Below, piece by piece: positions 1 through 5,305 of a stretch of DNA of 9,376 bases. The first letter of the stretch is position 1, and every line of letters starts with the position of its first letter. Origin of the DNA: JACRDV01 sp024860865 [NCBI: Methanobacteriota archaeon] (lineage in GTDB: Archaea > JACRDV01); assembly GCA_024860865.1 (NCBI GenBank), contig JACRDV010000159.1, forward strand, positions 1 through 9,376, read 5' to 3'. A model generated the notes under the pieces. The model made no database searches. It was given only the letters and a program-made list of their open reading frames with translations, and was not told the DNA's origin. A program made the position numbers and the translations under genes.

Positions 1-135
1 CAAATACTTAAAGTTATCGGAGACTACCCCCCATCTAAAGAAAATATTCATGCACGCGTAACATCAGACGGCCATGAAGTGTTAGATGTTATCAATGAAA
101 GGGATAGCTTCAGAATTTTCATAAAAAAGAAATGA
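1..135 (+). CDS. TusA/SirA-family sulfur (or selenium) carrier protein, C-terminal part
   Basis: Only the last 44 residues are in the window; the start and the expected CPxP active-site motif lie upstream. The visible part (Q-I-L-K-V-I-G-D-Y-P-P-S-K-E-N-I, then a G-H-E-V-L-D-V helix-strand and F-R-I-F-I-K-K-K at the end) resembles the second half of the TusA/SirA/YedF fold, in which the acidic 'D-x-P-x-x-x-x-x-I' turn is followed by a G-H/Y-E-V strand and a basic tail. TusA-like proteins carry persulfide sulfur on a cysteine. The YedF subgroup is linked to selenium metabolism and is often next to selD, as here. The stop TGA (133-135) is 21 bases before the selD GTG and in the same frame. The tail is short, so the family assignment is probable rather than certain, and a sulfur role cannot be separated from a selenium role. 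Confidence 0.7.
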   Translation, partial: QILKVIGDYPPSKENIHARVTSDGHEVLDVINERDSFRIFIKKK

Positions 136-143
136 ATAAATTT

Positions 144-152
144 TAGGAGGGA
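144..152 (+). promoter_or_regulatory. Strong Shine-Dalgarno site that fixes the selD start
   Basis: TAGGAGGGA lies just upstream of GTG 157, with the AGGAGG core at 145-150 and about six bases of spacing. It matches the archaeal anti-SD tail. No comparable site precedes TTG 238, the first start codon after the in-frame TGA. This is direct evidence that translation begins upstream of the TGA at 202-204. Confidence 0.8.
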
Positions 153-156
153 TTTA

Positions 157-1182
157 GTGGGAGACAAGCTTAGATTGACACAGATGGTAGCTTTACATGG
201 ATGAGCTTGTAAAGTAAGGGAAAGAGAGCTAGACAAGTTGCTCAGCGGTGCAGGTATAATAGTTCCAGAAATGGGCAAAATTTTACTCGGACCAGGTGAT
301 GATGCAGGGGCAATAAAGATTACAGAAGACCTTGCTTACGTTACACACCTCGATTTCTTCACTCCAATTATAGATGATCCTTATCTCTTTGGTAAAATAG
401 CTGTTTGCAATGCTATGAGCGATATCTTTGCAAAAGGTGCAGTAGAGAACCTTGGAATCTTGATAATAATGGGCTTTCCAATTAAAGTTCCTATAGAAAT
501 AATGCAACAAGCATTAAAAGGAATTCAGGATTTTTGTTCAGAAGTTAATGCTGCAATCTTAGGCGGCCATACAATAATTAACCCCTGGCCAATTGTTGGA
601 GCTGCAGTCGTAGGTACAATAAATCCTAGCAAAATAATCAAAAATTCTACCGCAAAACCCGGTGATGCTTTGATTTTAACTAAACCTCTTGGAACTCAAC
701 CAGCGATGGCTGCACATAGAGCGATTGGAACTGATGCCGAAAAGGAAATAACAGCTATACTATCAAAAGCAGAAATTGAAAAAATGATTAATGCTGCAGT
801 CGAAATTATGATAACCTCAAACAAAGCTGCTGCTGAAGCAATTATAGAAATTGGGGCTAGTGCAGCAACGGATATAACTGGATTTGGAATTCTAGGACAT
901 GGCGGCGAGATGGCAAAACGGAGCAAAGTTGACATTGAGATCCATACTCTTCCAGTAATAAAAGGAACGCTTCAAATATCGAAACTCTTTGGTTATGGTT
1001 TAAAAGAAGGAAGATCTGCAGAGACTTCAGGTGGACTCTTAATTTCAGTTTCAAAATTAAAAAAAGAAGAACTTATTCAACAACTAAAAAAGCAAAATAT
1101 TCCAGCATTTGAAATTGGCCAAGTTAAAAGTGGAATTGGAAAAATCTCTTTACAAAAGGATCTTAGTATAATTGAAATCTAA
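157..1182 (+). CDS. selD: Selenide, water dikinase (selenophosphate synthetase), Sec-containing, in-frame TGA at 202-204
   Basis: SelD makes selenophosphate from selenide and ATP, the selenium donor for Sec-tRNA synthesis. Read from GTG 157 the protein is 341 residues, close to the usual length. The N-terminus reads L-R-L-T-Q-M-V-A-L-H-G-U-A-C-K, with the TGA as residue 16, Cys18 and Lys19. This is the glycine-rich G-(U/C)-x-C-K catalytic loop, where E. coli has Cys17 and several organisms have Sec. Later motifs match the family: G-P-G-D-D (ATP/Mg) at about 45-49, T-H-L-D-F-F-T-P-I-I-D-D-P, N-A-M-S-D-I-F-A, L-G-G-H-T-I, K-P-L-G-T, T-D-I-T-G-F-G-I-L-G-H and E-T-S-G-G-L-L. A call starting at TTG 238 would delete the catalytic Sec and Lys. 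The gene follows a TusA-like gene and is followed by a SECIS-like hairpin. The family is near certain. Decoding of TGA as Sec is inferred, but supported by position, RBS and hairpin. Confidence 0.93.
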
Positions 1183-1192
1183 TGGTCAATGA

Positions 1193-1223
1193 AAAACTAG
1201 TAAACCTTTTAGGAACTAGTTTT
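1193..1223 (+). promoter_or_regulatory. Putative archaeal-type SECIS element in the selD 3' UTR
   Basis: Starting 10 bases after the selD stop, AAAACTAGT (1193-1201) pairs perfectly with ACTAGTTTT (1215-1223) in a 9-bp stem. Inside, AAA (1202-1204) faces a single A (1214). A 3-bp stem CCT/AGG (1205-1207 with 1211-1213) then closes a UUU apical loop (1208-1210). Known archaeal SECIS elements sit in the 3' UTR and have a lower helix, an asymmetric internal loop described as GAA on the 5' side and A on the 3' side, a short GC-rich helix of about three pairs, and a small U-containing loop. The geometry matches closely; the first internal-loop base is A rather than G. An outer TGGTC/GACCA pairing (1183-1187 with 1243-1247) and a small hairpin CTGCT-GCAA-AGCAG (1230-1243) flank it. 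Function is inferred. Confidence 0.78.
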
Positions 1224-1263
1224 GAGTTACTGCTGCAAAGCAGACCACTAATAAAAATTTTGG

Positions 1264-1276
1264 TATATAAAATATA
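1264..1276 (+). promoter_or_regulatory. TATA-like AT tract downstream of selD
   Basis: TATATAAAATATA lies in the spacer between the selD 3' UTR and the structured RNA. It looks like an archaeal TATA box, but no gene starts at the expected distance of 25-40 bases, so it may simply be AT-rich UTR. A second TATA-like tract at 1348-1358 is better placed for the RNA that follows. Confidence 0.25.
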
Positions 1277-1347
1277 ACGTAAAGAGTATAAATGCGAGTA
1301 TAAATCCTTTAGAGAAAAATTTTATAGAGCTAAGAATGAAACTAAAC

Positions 1348-1358
1348 TTTATTTAAAA
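1348..1358 (+). promoter_or_regulatory. Probable TATA box of the 1394-1524 RNA
   Basis: TTTATTTAAAA is an archaeal TATA-like element. Its centre predicts transcription starting near 1378-1382, about 12-16 bases before the closing helix of the RNA at 1394. With the downstream T-run at 1528-1537 it frames a short independent transcription unit. Inferred from spacing only. Confidence 0.4.
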
Positions 1359-1393
1359 ACAAAATACCTTGTGACTTTAATGAAGTTAGAAGG

Positions 1394-1524
1394 AAAGTGG
1401 CGGCGGCCACGGGGATTTTCGAGTTAGCACTTATCGAACCCCAAGCCCTACTGGGCTTACCGAATCTCTCCTAGAGATCTGAAGTTCGGTGTGAAGCACC
1501 AGCTACACTGATAGCCACCACTTT
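1394..1524 (+). ncRNA. Putative structured non-coding RNA, family not recognised
   Basis: No reading frame explains this G+C-rich stretch in an AT-rich spacer. It folds by eye into a closed multi-branch structure. The closing helix is AAAGTGG/CCACTTT (1394-1400 with 1518-1524), continued after one mismatch by GGC/GCC (1402-1404 with 1514-1516). Inside are GGGG..TTCGA/TCGAA..CCCC (1411-1442), AAGCCC-TACT-GGGCTT (1443-1458), CCGAA with ATCTC/GAGAT and TTCGG (1460-1489), GGTG-TGAAG-CACC (1488-1500) and GCTA/TAGC (1502-1515). Neighbouring helices abut or share a base or two, so some may be alternatives. A TATA-like element lies upstream and a T-run follows. It does not match 5S rRNA, SRP RNA, RNase P RNA or tRNA as I know them: there is no T-loop, no CCGAAC...GAAGUUAAGC order and no SRP GGAAG/GCAG loop. 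Confidence 0.55.
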
Positions 1525-1527
1525 AAG

Positions 1528-1537
1528 TTTTGTTTTT
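1528..1537 (+). terminator. Oligo-T terminator after the structured RNA
   Basis: TTTTGTTTTT begins four bases after the 3' end of the closing helix of the RNA. Archaeal RNA polymerase terminates in such T-runs, so this is a reasonable 3' boundary for the transcript. Confidence 0.45.
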
Positions 1538-1611
1538 ATGAAATGAAAGATAACTTTTTAGATAATATGTTCTCAACTATTTATTTTAAATTTCCTAAGC
1601 CAATTTAGGGG

Positions 1612-2181
1612 GTAGAATCGATAAACTTTACAGAATTCTTCGATAAAGTCCAGAAAACCAGTTTCTATAGAAAAATGCCCATTGATTTTCTTAAATTTTG
1701 TCGGACCTAGACCTAAACCTAACATGTCTGCTCTAGGATGTACGCTGCTGTCCTAGAGCTTTAACAATCGAGCTAGCTAAAAAAACAAAATTGTTATAGG
1801 GATAGATCATTCTGAAGATATAATAAAGAGAGCTAAGGAAATGCAATTTCAGCTAAGATGTTATAACGTAGTATCTAGAGCGGGAGATGCCGAGAATATT
1901 CCTTTTCAGATGGAAGTTTTGACTTGGTAATAGCAACCTCTGTGCTGTATCTCTTACTAGATCCTCTAAAAGGGCTAAAGAGATGATCAGAGTGGCAAAG
2001 TTTGGAGGTAGAGTAGCAACTCCTCACCTTTCGGATAAGATAAATGGGGAGAATGTTGAAAGGTACAGCGAGCACTATGCGCTAAAAGGTTTTGAACTCG
2101 AGGCTATCTATGGGTTGGGTGCGGCAGAATCCAATCACAGATTCTAAGATTGTCCTTGGAAGAGTTGCATGGAAAATGTGA
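1612..2181 (+). pseudogene. Decayed class I SAM-dependent methyltransferase
   Basis: Joining frames gives a roughly 190-residue UbiE-like methyltransferase. The pieces are an N-terminal segment F-F-D-K-V-Q-K-T-S-F-Y-R-K-M-P (1612-1698), P-R-P-K-P-N-M-S-A-L-G-C (motif I remnant, to 1741), an A-A-V-L-E-L piece with stops TAA 1762 and TAG 1774, K-I-V-I-G-I-D-H-S-E-D-I-I (motif II, from about 1787), G-D-A-E-N-I-P-F (motif III region), S-D-G-S-F-D-L-V-I-A-T-S-V-L-Y-L-L, E-M-I-R-V-A-K-F-G-G-R-V, and a C-terminal D-S-K-I-V-L-G-R-V-A-W-K-M ending at TGA 2179-2181. Frames change near 1696, 1742, 1765-1785, 1903, 1977 and 2130-2140. Several changes are single-base homopolymer indels, but the ruined motif I and two in-frame stops indicate real decay. 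An SD-like TTAGGGGG (1605-1612) survives, but GTA sits where the start codon should be. The methylation substrate cannot be told. Confidence 0.75.
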
Positions 2182-2356
2182 GCTATTAAACATTGAACTT
2201 TTTAAAACGATGGATGGGGGGCGCTCTTCTCTAAGGGGGAAAATGAAAAATGAAAACTTATTTTCTAAGTATCTTTGTTTTAAAACAATCTAATGTTTGG
2301 TTCAAATTTAAAGCGCTTTTTTCTCATTTTGGTTATTTGTTGAGCAAGTCCTTACA
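2182..2356. other. AT-rich spacer with no recognised gene
   Basis: Between the methyltransferase remnant and the hdrC promoter I see no conserved reading frame, tRNA or obvious stable RNA. The only irregularity is a G-rich patch near 2211-2246 in otherwise AT-rich sequence. Confidence 0.4.
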
Positions 2357-2367
2357 AAATATTTATA
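2357..2367 (+). promoter_or_regulatory. Probable TATA box of the hdrC operon
   Basis: AAATATTTATA, preceded by a purine-rich BRE-like ACA, lies about 58 bases upstream of the hdrC start. It predicts transcription from about 2387-2392 and a leader of 30-40 bases that contains the GGTG ribosome-binding site. Confidence 0.5.
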
Positions 2368-2424
2368 GTTCCAGTTTCATACTGAAGCGGCATTAAATCA
2401 AAGTCCTTTGTTTAGGTGCTCTCT

Positions 2425-2907
2425 TTGAAGCTAAATCCGAAATTCAAGGATGAAATCACAAAGATTCACGGTGGCGAGAAAATAAAGCTTTGCTATCAAT
2501 GCGGTACTTGTTCTGGCAGTTGCCCAATTACTTTCATAACCAAAGCTTATAACCCTAGGGGATTCATCCAAATGGCTTTGCTAGGTTTAAAAGAAGAAGT
2601 TCTTACTAACAAAAATATTTGGTTATGCACCGGTTGCTACTCGTGCTACGAGCGATGTCCACAAGGAGTTGAGCCAGCCTATGTTATTAGGGTTCTCTGC
2701 AGTTTAGCCGCAAAAACTGGTAATATCCCAGCAGCGACTAAAGCTGGCGCACAAACGATCCTTAAGCAAGGGCTTCTTGCTCAAGTGACTGATTTTGTTC
2801 AAAAGCAACGCGAGAAACTTGGTTTGTCAAGGATCGGCCAAACTGGTGTTGAGGAAGTACAAAAAATTGCAAAAAAAACTGGCTTTGACAAATTGGTTGG
2901 GTTATAG
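2425..2907 (+). CDS. hdrC: Heterodisulfide reductase subunit C-like iron-sulfur protein
   Basis: HdrC is the small ferredoxin-like subunit that passes electrons between HdrA and HdrB. Two complete [4Fe-4S] motifs are visible: C-Y-Q-C-G-T-C-S-G-S-C-P (Cys 23, 26, 29, 33) and C-T-G-C-Y-S-C-Y-E-R-C-P (Cys 68, 71, 74, 78). They are followed by an alpha-helical C-terminal domain of about 80 residues. Length is 160 residues. I place the start at TTG 2425: GGTG at 2415-2418 is then a Shine-Dalgarno site with a six-base spacer, the same layout as hdrB and gcvH. GTG 2416 is inside that site and has no RBS of its own, though it would add only three residues. The stop TAG overlaps the hdrB Shine-Dalgarno site. 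No hdrA is present, so the flavin partner must be elsewhere or differ. Confidence 0.9.
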   Translation: MKLNPKFKDEITKIHGGEKIKLCYQCGTCSGSCPITFITKAYNPRGFIQMALLGLKEEVLTNKNIWLCTGCYSCYERCPQGVEPAYVIRVLCSLAAKTGNIPAATKAGAQTILKQGLLAQVTDFVQKQREKLGLSRIGQTGVEEVQKIAKKTGFDKLVGL

Positions 2908-2915
2908 GTGACTTA

Positions 2916-3797
2916 ATGGCCCTAGACTACGCTCTTTTTTTAGGTTGTGTAATCCCAACTAGAGAGTTTGGATTGGAAGTTTCAGCTAAAAAAGTTCTTG
3001 AAGCATTTGATGTAAAGTTTCATGAAATGATTGGTGCAGGTTGCTGTGGAACTGCCGGTCCAATTGCTGCAGTTGATTTTTTAACAATGGCTGCTATTGC
3101 AGCTAGAAACATATGTATCGCAGAAGAAATGGGCATGGATATAATTACATTTTGTACTGGTTGTGCAGGAACTCTTGGAAAATATAACAAACTTTTAAAA
3201 GAAGATGAACATCTCAGAGAGCAAGTAAATGAAATTTTAAAAGACATTAACAAAGAGTTTAAAGGAAAGATAGAAGTTAAACACTCTCTTGATGTTTTGG
3301 TAAATGATATTGGATTAGATAAAATAAAAAATTCCATTAAAAAGAAATTCAATGGATTAAATGTTGCTGCCCATATAGGTTGTCATGCTGTTAGACCAAG
3401 TGATATTCGGAAATTTGATTCACCCGAGCGCCCGATTCTCTTTGATCAATTGATAGAATTAACAGGTGCAAAGAGCATCAACTTCCTTGGGAAAAACCTT
3501 TGTTGCGGTGCGGGTTTAATAGGTGTTGCAGATGACTATTCACTAGCATTAGTGCGGGAAAAATTAATTAAAGTTAAAGCAGCTGGAGCAGATTGTATGT
3601 GCACGATTTGTGCGGCTTGTCATCTCCAGTATGAAATGAGCCAACTTTCATTAAAAACAAAGTTTAAGGAAGATTATAATATTCCGGTTTTACATTATTA
3701 CCAGCTACTTGGTCTTTCAATGGGCGTGAAGCCTGAGGAGATAGCTCTTCAAACCGTAAAGATTAAAGCCGATAATGTATTAGCAAAACTGAAATAG
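2916..3797 (+). CDS. hdrB: Heterodisulfide reductase subunit B-like protein, two CCG domains
   Basis: HdrB carries the non-cubane [4Fe-4S] clusters that cleave or form disulfides in heterodisulfide reductase. Two cysteine-rich CCG domains are present. Domain 1 has Cys11, Cys43-Cys44, Cys80 and Cys83 (C-x31-CC-x35-C-x2-C, the canonical spacing). Domain 2 has Cys156, Cys196-Cys197, Cys232 and Cys235 (C-x39-CC-x34-C-A-A-C-H). All cluster ligands are kept, so catalytic competence is expected. Length is 293 residues, normal for HdrB. The ATG is preceded by GGTG (2907-2910) whose first G is the last base of the hdrC stop, so the two genes are translationally coupled. Downstream lie a GcvH-like protein and two lipoyl synthase proteins. 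The substrate disulfide may therefore be lipoamide or a lipoyl-bound sulfur species rather than CoM-S-S-CoB; that part is inference. Confidence 0.93.
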   Translation: MALDYALFLGCVIPTREFGLEVSAKKVLEAFDVKFHEMIGAGCCGTAGPIAAVDFLTMAAIAARNICIAEEMGMDIITFCTGCAGTLGKYNKLLKEDEHLREQVNEILKDINKEFKGKIEVKHSLDVLVNDIGLDKIKNSIKKKFNGLNVAAHIGCHAVRPSDIRKFDSPERPILFDQLIELTGAKSINFLGKNLCCGAGLIGVADDYSLALVREKLIKVKAAGADCMCTICAACHLQYEMSQLSLKTKFKEDYNIPVLHYYQLLGLSMGVKPEEIALQTVKIKADNVLAKLK

Positions 3798-3806
3798 GTG
3801 AGAAAT

Positions 3807-4229
3807 ATGGCTAAAGCGGGAGAATACGAGGTTCCTGAGGATTTATACTACAGTGAGGATTTAATATGGGCTAAAGTTGAGCCAGATAAAAAAGTAAAGT
3901 GTGGTCTTACTGACTATGGTGCAAAAATTTCTCAAAATATTGTATACATTGAATTGCCAATTGTGGGTACAGCTGTTACTAAAGGAGAAGTAATTGGTAC
4001 TGCTGAAACTGTAAAAGCAGTTGGAGAAATTAAGGCACCATTGAGTGGAACTGTAACAGCCGTAAATGAAGATGCAATAAATGACCCATCGTTGATCACT
4101 TCAGATCCCTATGGCAAGGGGTGGTTTGTAGTGATTCAGCCCTCTAATTTAGATGCCGATGTAAAGGAATTGATGGATGGAAGAGCAGCTATTGAGTGGT
4201 TCAAAAAGAAAATAGCTGAATCTAGCTAA
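3807..4229 (+). CDS. gcvH: GcvH/LbpA-like lipoate-binding protein
   Basis: This is a single lipoyl-domain protein of the glycine cleavage H-protein family, 140 residues long. It starts with a Y-x-V-P-E-D-L-Y-Y-S-E-D-L-I-W segment. The fold core I-V-Y-I-E-L-P-x-V-G-T follows, then V-I-G-T-A-E-T-V-K-A-V-G-E-I-K-A-P-L-S-G, in which Lys70 is the predicted lipoylated lysine. The C-terminal D-P-Y-G-K-G-W-F-V motif is typical. The start is ATG 3807, six bases after GGTG (3797-3800); GTG 3798 overlaps that site and is unlikely. No glycine decarboxylase (GcvP) or T-protein is nearby. Instead it sits between hdrB and the lipS pair, the context seen for LbpA, the lipoate-binding protein of the sHdr sulfur-oxidation system. 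GcvH of a conventional glycine cleavage system encoded elsewhere remains possible. Confidence 0.92.
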   Translation: MAKAGEYEVPEDLYYSEDLIWAKVEPDKKVKCGLTDYGAKISQNIVYIELPIVGTAVTKGEVIGTAETVKAVGEIKAPLSGTVTAVNEDAINDPSLITSDPYGKGWFVVIQPSNLDADVKELMDGRAAIEWFKKKIAESS

Positions 4230-4237
4230 CTACTATT

Positions 4238-4252
4238 TTTTTCTCTTTTTTT
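4238..4252 (+). terminator. T-rich stretch between gcvH and lipS1
   Basis: TTTTTTCTCTTTTTT-type sequence fills the 32-base gap between gcvH and lipS1. It could give partial termination in an archaeon and lower lipS expression relative to hdrCB-gcvH. There is no strong Shine-Dalgarno site before lipS1, only TTTGGT. It may be no more than a pyrimidine-rich spacer. Confidence 0.3.
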
Positions 4253-4261
4253 GGTCATTCT

Positions 4262-5305
4262 ATGGATTTTGAACAAGCTTTAGCTCTAGCGATCAAATCT
4301 CAAATTAGCAGTCAAGTTATTGAATATCTTTTTAGCGCAGATGATAATCAACTCGAGACTTTGTTGAATGCCGCTCGAAATGTTTCAACGCCGGATGTGA
4401 TTTACTTCTTTTATACGTCTAGTTTGTTTCCAACAATTTCGCTTACTGCAACATATTGTGAATTAAACTGTAAACATTGCGGTAGAAACTTGTTAAAGAA
4501 ATTAGTTCCAACTTTTTCACCTGAAGAATTAGTGAATATTTGCCAGCGATTCAATAGAAATGGTGCAACGGGAGTCTTGTTAAGCGGTGGATGTAATTTT
4601 GATGGTGTAGTTTGTTTTGAAGAATTTTATGATGCAATCAAGACAATAAAGAAAACTACTGATTTGATTTTGGTGGCACATCCTGGGGTTATTGATTATC
4701 AACAAGCAAAACTATTGAAAGAAGCAGGGATTGATGGTGTTTTTGTTGATGTAGTTGGTGATGAAGATACTGTGCAAGAGATATATGGTAAAGAGTCCAA
4801 ATTAGATGATTATCGAAATATGTTGAAAGGGCTCACAAAAGCTGAAATAGAAATTATTTCTCCACATGTATGTGTTGGTCTTTATTACGGCCAAGTGAAA
4901 GGTGAGCTAAAGGCTTTAGAAATAATTTCAGAATTTAAACCAGCAGTTGTAGTTATTACAGCTCTTATGCCAATAAAGGGCACTCCGCTAGAAAATTGTA
5001 AAGTGAAACCCATAGAAGTTGGAAAAATTATAGCTATTGCAAAACTAATGATGCCAAATGTACCGATAGCACTTGGCTGTGCGCGTTCAAAAGGAATAGA
5101 CCGTAGCAAAATCGATGAGCTGGCAATTAAAGCAGGTGTAAATCAAATTGCAATTCCAACTACAGTTGCATTTAAAATTGCTCAGAGGTCAGGAATTAAA
5201 ACTCGATCTTTAAATTCGTGCTGTGCAGTACCAGCAAATTATTTGCTTAACTTGAATAACCCAAATGTTTTTACGGACCAAACAAGGATGTTAGGAGAAA
5301 TTTAA
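4262..5305 (+). CDS. lipS1: Radical SAM lipoyl synthase component, LipS1-like
   Basis: This radical SAM enzyme has the CxxxCxxC cluster motif at Cys66, Cys70 and Cys73 (Y-C-E-L-N-C-K-H-C-G). Further cysteines at Cys273 (L-G-C-A-R) and Cys320-Cys321 (N-S-C-C-A-V-P) could bind the auxiliary cluster that donates sulfur. The barrel shows L-L-S-G-G-C-N-F-D-G and H-P-G-V-I-D. Length is 347 residues. In Thermococcus kodakarensis and in sHdr sulfur oxidisers, two such proteins (LipS1 and LipS2, often annotated as biotin synthase-like) together insert two sulfurs into octanoyl groups to make lipoyl, replacing LipA. Location next to gcvH and to a second radical SAM gene supports this. Assignment as LipS1 rather than LipS2 rests on gene order and the second protein's C-terminal motif, and is tentative. 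The stop overlaps the next ATG (TAATG). Confidence 0.82.
   Translation: MDFEQALALAIKSQISSQVIEYLFSADDNQLETLLNAARNVSTPDVIYFFYTSSLFPTISLTATYCELNCKHCGRNLLKKLVPTFSPEELVNICQRFNRNGATGVLLSGGCNFDGVVCFEEFYDAIKTIKKTTDLILVAHPGVIDYQQAKLLKEAGIDGVFVDVVGDEDTVQEIYGKESKLDDYRNMLKGLTKAEIEIISPHVCVGLYYGQVKGELKALEIISEFKPAVVVITALMPIKGTPLENCKVKPIEVGKIIAIAKLMMPNVPIALGCARSKGIDRSKIDELAIKAGVNQIAIPTTVAFKIAQRSGIKTRSLNSCCAVPANYLLNLNNPNVFTDQTRMLGEI

Noticed and set aside
238-1182. selD starting at TTG 238 as the complete gene
   Set aside because: It has no RBS and lacks the catalytic Sec/Cys and Lys loop, which is present in frame just upstream with a strong RBS.
1394-1524. 5S rRNA or tRNA
   Set aside because: The start GGCGGCGGCCACGGGG recalls 5S rRNA, but helix order and loop C/E motifs do not fit, and no tRNA T-arm or anticodon arm can be drawn.
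1875-2075. Minus-strand reading frame over the methyltransferase remnant
   Set aside because: It is the antisense shadow of recognisable methyltransferase sequence and has no family resemblance.
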